DNA from: Hyposmocoma kahamanoa
Taxonomy: Eukaryota > Arthropoda > Insecta > Lepidoptera > Cosmopterigidae
Reading direction: 5' to 3'
DNA: 64,000 nucleotides
NCBI RefSeq assembly: GCF_003589595.1
Contig: NW_020654229.1
Coordinates: 5,176,987 to 5,240,986, forward strand
The position numbers and the translations under genes were made by a program. This document shows positions 21,081-31,139 of this stretch, in pieces. The notes beneath the pieces are model-generated. The model ran no database searches. It worked only from the letters and a program-made list of their open reading frames with translations, and was not told where the DNA came from. Position 1 is the stretch's first letter. Each line of letters begins with the position of its first letter.

Positions 21081-21190
21081 CTGTTGAAAGTTAAGAGTAA
21101 GCTGGTCAGTGGCTAGACATGGAGCTGCTATTCAACTGCCATTGCAATTTTTTGGTATTCTACTCTCCAATGGTGAGTCGATGGCATAGA
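21081..21190 (+). repeat. Repeat that also hosts a hAT-N2 insertion elsewhere
   Basis: GGTCAGTGGCTAGACATG and ATTCAACTGCCATTGCAATT match the two sides of the hAT-N2 insertion at 47659-48166, so this copy shows an approximate empty site. Confidence 0.55.
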
Positions 21191-21284
21191 CTACTGATTA
21201 TTTGACATAAAATAGTTAATGAAACGAGAGAAAAATATGTATGATTTATATCGCACTTCTATTATAATAGTGTTGTAAATAAAT

Positions 21285-21500
21285 AAATAACGCACACACT
21301 CAACATAGCCCCGCACTAGGGACACCCTGTGTCGCGGGTGCCATGGACACACACATAGACAACCACAAATTACATCCAAACTCACGAGAGAAATAATTGT
21401 AGGCCATACAACTATTTCTCCCGGCCCGGGAATCGAACCTGGGACCTCTGCGTGGCAGTCCGGCATGGCAACCGTTAGGCCACGGAGGCAGTTAAGTTGT
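21285..21500 (-). repeat. SINE A, full length
   Basis: Minus-strand order: CTGCCTCCGTGGCC, B box GGTTCGATTCCCGGGCC, ATTTCTCTCGTGAG, then GTGCGTTATTTATTTA tail. The 110-residue minus ORF over it is an artefact. Confidence 0.85.
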
Positions 21501-21897
21501 ATTTCAAAATATGTGAATTTCAAGATTATACTACAGCTGAATGTAAAATTTGATTCTCTTCAAGTCAATAAAATCGTTGTTTGTGTATTGCAAGAATCAA
21601 TTAAAATATATCTATTTAACTCAAAATTTGACAATTTCTTTGTGAGCTACTTCTGGACAAAACAAGTTACTAAAAAATACGAAATTATTTTTTCTTTTTA
21701 TTTTTAAATATAATATTTCGGAAGTAGGAAATTGTTTACATGTCTGTAATAAACTTTAAACTATACATAAGTTTTTACAATATTTCTCGGCAAGCGAGTA
21801 ATTCGTTTTTCTTCGATTCTAAAAAAATATACTTTTTGACTTAATACATTATTGTATTCACAGGGCCATATATGTATATGATATGATTTGCATAATA
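21501..21897. other. Unassigned stretch
   Basis: Very AT-rich; an 80-codon ORF at 21465-21707 has low-complexity composition and no match I know. Confidence 0.35.
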
Positions 21898-22170
21898 ATT
21901 AGCACGAGAGTACCTTGTGAAAGAGCTCGTCCAGGGAAGTACTGCCACCTTACCTATTTCTACCGCCAAACAGTAATGGTCACTGTGTTCCAATTTTGAA
22001 GTGTGAGGGTGCTGGTGAAATTACAGGCACATGAGACTTGTCAACTTATGTCTCAGGGTGACGGGCGCAGTGGCGGTGCCCCATGATCTTTATGATTTAA
22101 AGCTCTGAGTAACACTGCAACTGTCATGGCGTGTGGCTTACTACCAGGCGCACGACTAGTTCGTCGCGTC
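21898..22170 (+). repeat. Family C repeat, near full length
   Basis: TACCTTGTGAAAGAGCTCGT through CTATTTCTACCGCCAAACAG, GGGTGACGGGCGCAGTGGCG and GGCGCACGACTAGTTCGTC. Confidence 0.8.
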
Positions 22171-22419
22171 ACAAAAAGAAAAGTAATTTCCACGGTAGGT
22201 TTAGTAAGGCATCGTTATTGTTAGTGATTGAATGATTGTAGGCCATCCCTGACAGTCCACAGACACTCTTTTGAGACTCAACTGCCATTGCAAATAGATT
22301 TTAGCTGAAGATAATTGCAATTATAGACATTATAATCGACATTACAGTCGAGTCTCAATGGAATTATAATGTTATTTTAATTAAGTAGCAGTAGAGCTCC
22401 TTGTGAAAGAGTTTACAAT

Positions 22420-22640
22420 AGTAGTCTGCCACTCAGAAGTCCTTGTTTCGATTCCCGGGCCGGGGACAAATATTTGTGTGGCCTATATTTATTCCTCTCG
22501 CGAGTTTGGGTGTAACTTGTGGTTGTCTATGAATGAATGAAATATTCATTCATGTCAGTCTATGTATGTGTCCATGGCACTCGCGACCAGGATTCTCCGT
22601 AGTGCGAGGCTAAGAGTGAGTGCGTTGTTATTATTATTAA
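22420..22640 (+). repeat. SINE A with a short snapback palindrome
   Basis: The 5' head is damaged. In the body the usual TTGTCTATGTGTGTG is interrupted at about 22527-22552 by an inverted repeat ATGAATGAAT/ATTCATTCAT. Confidence 0.7.
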
Positions 22641-22724
22641 AAGTGGGTATGTCCGTATGCACGAGCATTTGGGAAAAGAAGAAATATTGTTATACGCACT
22701 GTTTGGTTCACGCATGCGTTGTAC

Positions 22725-22790
22725 ATTTTTAACCGACTTCAAAAAGGAGGAGGATAACGTATAAGCAAACTTCTGAGGTTTCTTTTTAAA
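22725..22790 (+). repeat. Family E end fragments
   Basis: AACCGACTTCAAAAAGGAGG joins directly to CTTCTGAGGTTTCTTTTT, leaving only the two ends of E. Confidence 0.55.
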
Positions 22791-23101
22791 TAAAAAGGTT
22801 ATGTTGCTATCTACTTCCGCCACCTTAGTCGAAAGGGCACATGTGACAAAAACTCAAAATCGGGAAAAGTTTTCTCTGGCGGTAACTTCATACCTTATCC
22901 ACCTACGAAAAAAAAAGTGACTAATCGGCCTTCTTTACTCATCACGGCAGTAAACATATATTTTTTTTTAATGTCACGCACACCCTTTCAACTAACGGCA
23001 GCGGACTTGTTTTCATTCCCAATTTCGATTTTGCTTTGAAAATTCGCACGATGCAGTCGAATAAAAATAATACTACGTATTTATGCATATATGTATGTTC
23101 T
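22791..23101. other. Unassigned stretch
   Basis: No gene or repeat was recognised. Confidence 0.35.
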
Positions 23102-23411
23102 ATACAGGGTGACGGATTCAACGAGTAAATAATGAAAGAGGCAAACGAGTAGCTTATATCTAATCCAAATATTTAAAAAGAATCGCCCTTAGACATAAGA
23201 AAAAAAATATTGTGCCATTTTACAAATACTAGAACTCTCTTAATTTGGGCTACTCTATGAAACAGAACACCTGAGCGGTAGGAAATTGAACTCCCGCGTG
23301 TCCAGCCTTCCTATTTAAAGAGTACTATTAAAAATAATTCAATTTTCTCTTCATACCTTGCTTAGGACAGACAAAATTGAGTCCTGACATCAATTTGTAG
23401 GATGGAGCACG

Positions 23412-23582
23412 CTAATGGTCGTATTCTAGAACTCTACTCAATGCTCAAGACAGGATTGCACTGGCAACACAAGCACGGGAAATACGACTGTAATGGCAGG
23501 GACTTGAGTATGATTTCGAGTGCTTAAAACCATACTCAAATCCTGACTTGAGCATTGAGTAGAGTTCTAGAATACGACCCTT
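23412..23582. mobile_element. Foldback MITE H, copy 2
   Basis: Arms GGTCGTATTCTAGAACTC and its complement are near perfect for about 45 bp; the right arm agrees with the consensus better than copy 1. Confidence 0.8.
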
Positions 23583-23719
23583 CGACTAAGGAATGTTTCT
23601 TGGTACAGGACCTTCGCACGACTAAGAACATCATTTGCACAACATACCATAACTTAACACCGCATCATGTGCCAATACTAATAAGGATTCGTTATGAACG
23701 TTACTGCACTCCACTGAAG

Positions 23720-24290
23720 AGTTCATTTCAATACATTTTGAACAAAATGTAAAGAAACAAGTCACTGACCCGACCATATACGGTTTAGTGATGGCCAATT
23801 GTAATGCCAACTACAAATCGATTAATCGATGTAATTGAATGAATTGATTTGTTCAGTTGAGTCATACTAGCGGTTTTCCGTACATAACCTATAAAAGCGT
23901 ATTTAAAATTTCCGAAATCTTAATTTTAAATATTCCTTGAAATCCTTACACTTAGATGCTCGTTCGATTGCGATTGAAATATTCGATTTGCTAATAATAA
24001 TCGATTACAAAAATTTTAGTTAAATGTACTGAATGTTTTTTTCGTTCAGCACTATGCAACCATAGACAAGTCCTAGATGATAGATGAAAAATACTTTTGG
24101 ACTACCATTTTTCAAATGCGATTTTACGATGTTATTCAAATGAATATTGTTGGAAAAGTGATGAGTAGGTATCAAGTCGAAATCTTCGAAATATACATAC
24201 AAATGTTTATTCGATTTATTGAGTGATTGTTTTGGAATTTTAACCAAGTAGTTTTGTTTTCTTTTTGTTCAAATGGATTGGAACAAACTT
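23720..24290. mobile_element. MITE F, copy 2
   Basis: From TTCAATACATTTTGAACAAA to TTTGTTCAAATGGATTGGAA, with the interior AGTCACTGACCCGACCATAT and GTGATGGCCAATTGTAATGC as in copy 1. Confidence 0.7.
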
Positions 24291-24394
24291 TACACAGGCT
24301 ACACAGGTGAATACACCGATATACCAAGCAAATCATATACGCGACGACATGTGGCGTCCCGTCTAACAAGAGCGTAAGCGAACTAACCGGGCGG

Positions 24395-24490
24395 TATCGG
24401 GTGCAGTGTTGCCAGACTTTTGCGAAGTTAATTCGCCAATTTGTAATTCTGCTTGCTGCTGAACATTGGGGAATATGAACTCTCTTATTT
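24395..24490 (+). repeat. Fragment related to the hAT MITE at 41299-41480
   Basis: CAGTGTTGCCAGACTTTTGC then AGTTAATTCGCCAATTTGT correspond to the complement of the right end of the 41299-41480 element; the opposite end is not found. Confidence 0.45.
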
Positions 24491-24953
24491 TCCCAATTCC
24501 CCACACGTAGAAATAGTCAAACCCTTTAATGAGTTATTTTATAACACCATTCCCCACAAAATCCCCAATAAAATTTATAATTCTCCAGACATTTTATTAA
24601 CTAGTCTAAAATAGCCTTTTCCTACTTCAAACATTGCCTAAATATCGCCGAGTCGCCGATCATTTTTTTAGTTCCCTCCAAGGCAACTGTGCAACAGGGC
24701 AACAGTGATTGGATGGCCGGCGGTTCAACAGGGGCGGGCGGGGAACCCCGTGGGAAAGCGTGCGCAGAGGTTGGTAAGGATAGCGGACACTCGCTGCATG
24801 TTCGATCTTGCGCAGAGTATTACAAAACGTTAACGGCAGTATTGTCCTTAGAGAAAAATATTAAAAAATAAAGTAGTGTTTTTTTACATATTCGGTATGT
24901 GTACCCGATTCCCCTCTTTAAATATTTATCTCGTTCAACCTGTCACCCTGTAT

Positions 24954-25194
24954 AATATATGTATTTATGCATGTATGTTAACATCGCCAAGGTTATAGTA
25001 TCTAACCGGTTATACATATTTTAGCATAAAACTTTGTGGTTTTGATTCGAAAATAATCCTTAATCTCTGAATCTATTATTGTATTGTCTTTATTATGCGT
25101 TGTCGTCGCCAACTCGCTATATGTTGGCATGTGACACGGTTCGATTCCCGGTAAAACCAGTTGCGTTCGGAGAAGTATTGCTTCTATACGTATT
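24954..25194. other. Unassigned stretch
   Basis: CGCCAACTCGCTATATGTTG then CACGGTTCGATTCCCGGT at about 25106-25155 resembles a B-box region, but there is no A box. Confidence 0.35.
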
Positions 25195-25350
25195 TCTGTT
25201 GACAAGCAATAATGTGATCGTTACCGTCACCTGCGTTTCGGTTTTGTAAAGGTACTGGTGAAAATGTGTTTCAAAGCTCGTCTATCAGGCAGGGTGTATA
25301 ATAAGCGTATTATCAGGCGCACGACTTGTTCGTCCCGTCACTTAAAACAC
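25195..25350 (+). repeat. Family C repeat, internally deleted
   Basis: The ends (GTTTCGGTTTTGTAAAGGT and CAGGCGCACGACTTGTTCGT) remain; the centre is lost. Confidence 0.6.
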
Positions 25351-25414
25351 AAAGAAAACAGTGAATAAATACATTCTTCTGCCCCCGTAGCATAGCTACG
25401 CATGATAGTCGCGA

Positions 25415-25745
25415 CGCGCGCGATAAAATTGTAATAAGCGCGCGCTATTGGTTGTCTCAATTATATCTAATTTATCGGGTTCTTAGGTTTTCGCGATTGT
25501 TACACATAGGAAATGAAACTATCAATATAGGTCAACCGTGACCATGGGACCTGTAAAGGGCGCGAAACGTCGGTTTGTTTGAAAAAACAAATATACGCGA
25601 TTTAAATCCGGAAAAATAGTTTCATTTCCTATATCTAATTTAGATAGCCAATAGCGCGCGCTATAGGTTGTCTCAATTATATCTAATTTATATAGCCAAT
25701 AGCGCGCGCTATAGGTTGTCTCAATTATATCTAATTTATTTAAAT
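25415..25745. repeat. About 47-bp minisatellite, three units, split by FR
   Basis: Units contain AGCGCGCGCTATAGGTTGTC followed by TCAATTATATCTAATTTA. One unit lies before the FR element (25437-25474) and two after it (25643-25740). Each unit has the self-complementary AGCGCGCGCT. Confidence 0.75.
25475..25630 (-). mobile_element. FR retroposon-like element, 12-bp duplication
   Basis: It runs from TCGGGTTCTTAGGTTTTC to TAGTTTCATTTCCT. ATATCTAATTTA is present at 25463-25474 and 25631-25642. Because the site is in a tandem array, this duplication could partly be array periodicity. Confidence 0.65.
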
Positions 25746-26030
25746 GATTTTGATGATTATTTTTTTGTTGGAAAGAAGGTACATCAGTATTGGTCCCATT
25801 TAAATTTTGAAAAAAATATTCCACTTCTAAGGGTGGAAAACTGGGAGATGAATCCTGTTTCGCGTACTTTCCGATAATCGTTTTCAATAAAACCTAGCAA
25901 ATAGATGTAATTTCATGAACTTTTGAGGTCACAAATGCCGTTAACATAACATGCATACAAAAAAAATACAATCGAATGTTCGAAGGTTCTTCACCTCTTC
26001 CTTTTTCTGAAGTCGGTAAAAAATCAGTGT
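25745..26030 (+). repeat. Family E repeat, rearranged
   Basis: GTTGGAAAGAAGGTACATCA through GGGTGGAAAACTGGGAG and CATGAACTTTTGAGGTC, then a minus-oriented E end (TCTGAAGTCGGTAAAA). Confidence 0.65.
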
Positions 26031-26100
26031 TACAGTTTTGAGTAGTAAAAAAAAATTTTTGCGTCAATTATCTCGAGAGCCACCGAAATACAAATCTACT

Positions 26101-26346
26101 AACTAACTAAAACGCGGCTGTGAGAAATGGTCAAATATCCGTTTTAAATAGCAAAAGATAGAGCACAAAATTCTCTTTTGAGAATAGTTAAAATTAGTTT
26201 ATAATATAATATATAGTTTTTAATATAATTATTAGATAATATGTTCGATTTATCGGTACTTATCCTAATGATGCATAGCTGAAATATCTGGGTTATGGTT
26301 TTTTGTGGTATCTCAAAAATTTTGTCCTTAGCCACGTTTTAGTTAG
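26101..26346. mobile_element. MITE I, copy 1
   Basis: The left end CTAACTAAAACGCGGCT and right end GCCACGTTTTAGTTAG are inverted. The interior (GGTCAAATATCCGTTTTAAA, GATGCATAGCTG) is shared with copy 2 at 43753-44003. Confidence 0.7.
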
Positions 26347-26524
26347 TCTACGGCAGAAATGTGTTACTTGTGACAAGGAAGAATGCTGTCCGCATTAAGC
26401 AAAACTTAATTGTTACATAGAAAACGCAATGCGTATTGAAATAGAATAAACATTTAAAAGCTCTACAAATGTGCTCCGTAGCCTAAATACAGAACTTCTA
26501 ACTCGTTTATTTTTATATAATATG
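26347..26524. other. Unassigned stretch
   Basis: Nothing was recognised. Confidence 0.3.
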
Positions 26525-26640
26525 ACTATGTGACGGGACGAACAAGTCGTGCGCTGGCTGTAAGCTACAGGCTGTCCATGACAGTTGCAGTGCCACTCAG
26601 AGCTTTAAATCGCAAAAATCTGACTTGACGGGTCAATTGA
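26525..26640 (-). repeat. Family C repeat, 3' part
   Basis: TGACGGGACGAACAAGTCGT to GCTTTAAATCGCAAAAATCT, the complement of the family 3' end. Confidence 0.7.
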
Positions 26641-26789
26641 TTTGTGACTATAGTTGAGCTTGTGTTATTTATTTTATAAATTTTATGCGGAGAAAATTAA
26701 AATTAAAACTATCTTCTATCAAAATGCGCGATACATACGCGCGACTACGTGCATATGACGCACCGCGTGGGTGAGTATAAAATGCGTAC

Positions 26790-27010
26790 CTAGGCTCGTG
26801 TATTTGTATGTATACAAATTACATATCAAATGTAATTTGTATGTCTTAAAAATCTCCTTTAAGGGCCTTCAAATTAGATCTAATAGAAGCGCTTTGGTAA
26901 TTGTTAGTTCATTAATTGTGACTGCAAAGGTGGCGTGTCACGACAGTGGCGTTCCATCTGCACTTTTATATGCAGTATGGAAATTAGTAGTAACATCAAG
27001 TGACGAGATG
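26790..27010 (+). repeat. Segment duplicated at 63388-63580
   Basis: ACATATCAAATGTAATTTGT, then CAAATTAGATCTAATAGAAG, CGCTTTGGTAATTGTTAGTT and GGAAATTAGTAGTAACATCA are shared with 63388-63580 at high identity. Both copies run straight into the 3' end of a minus-strand family C repeat, so this is probably part of one larger repeat. Confidence 0.65.
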
Positions 27011-27320
27011 AACAAGTTGTGCGCCTGATGGCACGCTACGAGCCTGTCCATAACAGTTGTACGAGTAACTAAAAAAAATGTAAAGAAAAATGCCACTCAG
27101 AAATGTAAATCGCAAAGATCTGAGGCACCGCCACTGCGCCCGTCACTCTGAGACATAAGTTGACAAGTCTCATGTGCCTGTAATTTTATGACCCTTACCC
27201 TTCAAAACCGGAACGCAGTAAAGCTCACATTACTGCTTGCCGGCAGAAATAAGTAACGTGGTTGTACTTCCCTGGACGACCTCTTTCACAAGAAGCTCTA
27301 CTTCTACTAAACTGTACTAT
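27000..27320 (-). repeat. Family C repeat, near full length
   Basis: It covers the whole family from the AAGTGACGAGATGAACAAG end to AAGAAGCTCTACTTCTACTA. A 25-bp A-rich insertion at about 27062 separates ACAGTTGTACG from TGCCACTCAG. Confidence 0.8.
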
Positions 27321-27480
27321 TTCAGTTTTCTAATTTGTGATTTCAGCGCAAACGAGAGTTGATATTTAAAAGTGATATAAAGCCCATTTGCCTGATGAGT
27401 GGCCAGGGATGGATGGATGGTTATATACATCGAACGAACATTAACACATCGAATATATATATTCGATGTGTTAAAATATT
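27318..27480 (+). repeat. hAT-N2 fragment ending in a 34-bp perfect palindrome
   Basis: CTATTTCAGTTTTCTAATTT to GATGGATGGTTATATACATC is the hAT-N2 right half. It is followed at 27441-27474 by a perfect 34-bp palindrome centred on an ATATAT run. Confidence 0.7.
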
Positions 27481-27577
27481 GAGAGCAACAAAAGATATAT
27501 ATTTAACGCAAAATGAGTGAAAGTATTTGTGAGCTAGTTCTGGACTAAACAGACCTTACTCAGAAATATAAAATTAT

Positions 27578-28075
27578 TTTTTAACCAACTTCATAAAAGG
27601 AGGGGGTTCTCAATTCGACTGTATGTTTTTTTTGTATGTATGTTACGCGATAACACCGGTATTTGTGAACCGATTTTCATGATTCCTTTTTTGTTGGAAA
27701 GAGGGTACCTCCATAGTGGTCCCACATAACTTTGATGAAAATCATCCACCTCTAAGGTAGCCTGTTCACGTATGGAGATTCATTTTTATAAATAGCGTCT
27801 AAATTTTAATACAAGGAGCAATTATTTCAATGCTTGATTTTGCTATTCTTTCTTTAATGCAAGACGTTTTTCTCTCTCAATGTTTTTATTGAGAGAGAAA
27901 AATTAATGATTTTTATTATCTCCTGTGTCAAGTCCCGTATAGTGGCGAACTAGGGGATGAATCCGGGTTTGCGCACTTTCCGGTAACCGATTTCAATAAA
28001 ACTTGGTTATTATATGTAATTCCACGTATTTTTGAGGTCGGTTTTTTTAGTACTCTGTACTGAGATTATTTTATA
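27578..28075 (+). repeat. Family E repeat with internal insert
   Basis: An otherwise complete E copy (ACCAACTTCATAAAAGGAGG to GAGGTCGGTTTTTTTAG) interrupted at about 27763-27948 by roughly 185 bp (AGCCTGTTCACGTATGGAG ... CCGTATAGTGGCGAAC). The same insert at the same place occurs in the copy at 54912-55370. Confidence 0.8.
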
Positions 28076-28215
28076 TATATTTGGTAAGTAGGAAATTGTT
28101 TACATTGTAAGAAATTTTAACCAGTGCATAATTTTTTTAAAACCTTTCACGGTTAATTCGTTTATCAACGATTCTGAAAAGAATACACTTTTTCAGTTAA
28201 TACACTAAAATATAT

Positions 28216-28260
28216 ACTGTCTCAGTCGCCGAACGGTTACCATGCCGGACTGCCACAGCG
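28216..28260 (+). repeat. SINE A, 5' fragment left of Transib
   Basis: ACTGTCTCAGTCGCCGAACG through CCGGACTGCCACAGCG is the SINE A head; its last five bases CAGCG are the target duplication of the adjacent transposon. The other part resumes at 31168. Confidence 0.85.
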
Positions 28261-28298
28261 CACGGTGATTCACGCTCCATACTAAGGCGGTCATAAAT
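28261..28298 (+). repeat. Transib left terminal inverted repeat
   Basis: CACGGTG at 28261-28267 is followed by a 24-nt spacer and then CATAAAT at 28292. This is the end beyond the 3' end of the transposase gene. Confidence 0.8.
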
Positions 28299-28631
28299 AC
28301 GTAACTCCGAAATTATTATTATTTTTTTATTTTATTACGTTAAAATATGATTAGGTAAACGTAAATTAATAAAATTATACATTTTAAAAAATATTTGACA
28401 ATATTTAGGTGTAAAAATGTCTCGTAGTAATTTTGTTTTTAGACGATGTATCTAAAACATTTTATACTGCGACTTTTAATGGTAAAACTGTGTAAATAAT
28501 GATTATTTGTATTAACAATAACCACAAATGAATAAATTAAAACAATAAAAATACATAAAAAAGTTCATTTTACAAAATACAAACAAAACACAAATTATAC
28601 CAAAATACATTAAATCTCAACAATATTAACT

Positions 28632-30904
28632 TTAAATACATAACAAGTCTAATACAGCTTTTGACAGTACACCTTTTTTTTTAACAGGTAACTTTCGTAG
28701 ACCTGTTATGAAGGGATCTGAATGAAGAAGCAGCCTATTTACTAAATCTGTGTTGGTCACAATGCGACTCATTTTACGCGTATGATTTTTTCTAAAAGAC
28801 TTGATGTATTTGTTAGTCGCTTCAGCTGCTTCTTCAGACAACTCTCCGATTGACAACAAACCGTAATCTATAACATTAGCACCATGAATTAGAACTTTGT
28901 GAACGGAAGCAGGCATGTTATACCACGGATACTCGGCAACTAACTGCCGAGCCGTCTCTAAAGCGAACTCTTCGAAGTTCGTCTTATTAATATTATATCC
29001 CGAATTTAAACATTGAAGGATGATCCAGCAACGATCTAGGAGATCCTTCTTGATCCCAGTAATTTCAGCGGAAATTTCTGAATTCGAGAAAAACCGCCTG
29101 GCTGTATTACCATCGTTTGATGTTCCGCTTCCGCCACTTTTAGGCTTATCCACTATAAGCCCTAATCTTTCTCTAAATTGAGTCTGAACATATGATTTTT
29201 TTGCAGCAACAAGCATTTTGTCATTAGCGGACCTAGCTTGCCATTTCCTAACATCTAACTTGTACGCGACATGAACAAAATATTCAAAAAAACGTATTAA
29301 CGCGTGAAGAGGTGATAAACCAAATTCATATTTACTCTCATCGACTTCCTTATTTAAACATTCGTCAATTTTGTTCATTTCACTGGGCAAGGCGTTACAA
29401 ATAAAACATTTTGATGAAGAAACACCACTAAGTGCATTACACACTTTACCATCTACCATAGTAAGTTGCAAACAATGAGTAATGCGATATTCGCGATCTT
29501 CTTCCTTGAAAACAGTAGGCTGCAAGTTCCTTATTTTATCTTTAAAATGAGCTTCTTCCTCAACTGACTCTGCAGTCGATTCCTTCAAATATCGGAGGCG
29601 TATAGGACGACAGTATCGAGTTGATGAAGGACGAGGATTTTTCCACAAAACTACTGAATTTTCTTTGTTATCTGTTGTCAAAACAAGCTGAAGTGGCACA
29701 TACGAAGTAACAAACAGGCTACTGTCTTCAAGAGTAGAGTCAGAAAAACACTGTTTATATTCTGAATGCTCTGTACTGCCATCGAAACCCCATTTCCCTA
29801 TCAAAGATATCTTATCTAGAGACTCATTAGGTACACTATCCAAAACATCTTTTTGAGACTTGAGAATCCGATTGGCAGTATGATCTAATAAACTTTGAAG
29901 TTCGACTTCGGCGGATGATTCTGTAACAGTAATATCTGAAGGATAACAGTGTTTTTTAGATTCCACGACACTTTGGTAAGATGGGAAAATGGTTTTTGAA
30001 AACTTATTGTCTATAAATTTCTTTACTAATATATATTGATGTCGAGTTAACTGAGCTTCAACAATGAGCGATAAAACTTCGCTAGAATCGATTTCAGGAC
30101 AAGACAAGCTATCGGACGCATTGAGCAATGACTGTACAAGAGAAGGGTCTTGGTTAGACAAACTAGCCAATCTTCTCCTTTTTGTACGTTTACTGGTGTC
30201 GTCAAAGTTAATTCTCGGACGGCCATGCGATGAAGAAGTTGATGGTTTAACTTCGTCAAAGCTCTGAGATACACGTAACTCAGTTCGCTGTACATCAATA
30301 TTTTCAACGACATGCAGCCAATCTGAATATTTTTTTAAGAATTTAGATCTAGTACGATTCGACTTTGCTCAGTAGTGGGAAATTCGTTTACAAATATTCT
30401 TAATTTTAAGGCTTAAAGTCTCTAAATCAATATTTTCGATGTCGTCAGAAAGGGATGATGTTTCGGTCAAAGTGCTCAGGAGGTGTTGCATTTTTTCATT
30501 TGGATTACCCACTTTAGAGTGCCAAATATCAAAAATTGTCATCCTCGATACAGAACATTTGAAAAATGTACCTAAAACAATATGAAAGCTGAACTTAAAA
30601 AAAAATTAAAAATTCAATACTATGGACATGCATACTTTGACACCCCTTTAAGCCAAGAAGAGGCAGCAAGATGCAAATGAAACTTATAGCTCTTAATAAG
30701 GACATACTCCTTATTCAAAAACCATATACCTCAGGTGCAGCTCAGCGCAGCCAAAAGTTGTAGGTCTAAAGGAAATTAAGTTATGCCAAAAATTTTCACC
30801 AAAAAACTGCCTTCAATAAAAAAATTATATAAAAAAAATATGCATACAAAAAAAATTAAAAAAAATTGATAATAAAAGTACATACCATGCTCTTGGATCT
30901 CCAT
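28632..30904 (-). pseudogene. Transib transposase (RAG1-core-like), one in-frame TGA
   Basis: This is a cut-and-paste transposase homologous to the RAG1 catalytic core. A continuous minus frame runs from 30571 down to TAA at 28632-28634. A likely short first exon (ATG at 30902-30904, donor CATG|GTATGT at 30886) joins in frame across a 314-bp intron to an acceptor TTGTTTTAG|GT at 30571, giving about 652 codons. If the intron is not used, the first ATG in the open frame is at 30540-30542. Numbering from codon 1 = TTG at 30170, the N-part has GRPRINFDD and RTKRRR basic motifs, then LTRHQY, FPSYQSV and HCYP. D130 (KWGFDGS), D240 (MVDGKV) and E450 (SEEAAEATNK) align by eye with RAG1 D600, D708 and E962. 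C255/C258 (CFIC) and H424/H429 (HKVLIH) match the RAG1 zinc site C727/C730/H937/H942. GGSGTSNDGNTARRFF is typical of Transib. The only lesion seen is TGA at 30369-30371 (between ISHY and AKSNR), probably a mutated Trp codon. Whether read-through occurs is unknown. Confidence 0.9.
30572..30885 (-). other. Predicted intron in the Transib transposase gene
   Basis: The donor is GTATGT after CATG and the acceptor is CATATTGTTTTAG. Splicing keeps the downstream frame open (EHG|TFFKCSV). The interval itself is AT-rich with stops in the frame. Confidence 0.5.
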
Positions 30905-31139
30905 GCTTTCACAACACGTAAACACTTGATTTGGAATAGTGACACTCAAAAACAAAGTGATTAAGTTTCGATGACTCACACGTGGTGATAATTAGTCTCG
31001 CAATGCGATCACTTCCGATGCACAAAAGTGAATGATAACGTGACCTAATTACATTGATATTTATAGTTTTTGGAAGCTTGTTAACTAGTTACTAACTTAG
31101 TGAGTTGATCTAACCGGGATAAGCCAATGATTTTTTTTG

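Larger units (their letters stand above)
23103..24953. mobile_element. Possible 1.85-kb transposon remnant with two MITEs nested inside
   Basis: The left edge TATACAGGGTGACGGATTCA has a matching complement at the right edge (CAACCTGTCACCCTGTATA); the agreement runs about 25 bp with a few mismatches. TA at each edge could be the target site. Inside are foldback MITE H (23412-23582) and MITE F (23720-24290). No transposase was found. A GC-rich patch at 24705-24770 carries a 60-codon ORF of unknown nature. Confidence 0.45.

Noticed and set aside
24689..24871. Small gene in a GC-rich patch
   Set aside because: 60 codons, no domain, no splice or promoter support, inside a probable transposon remnant.
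25522..25887. 121-codon minus ORF
   Set aside because: It crosses the FR element, minisatellite and family E; the internal repeats in the peptide mirror the DNA repeats.
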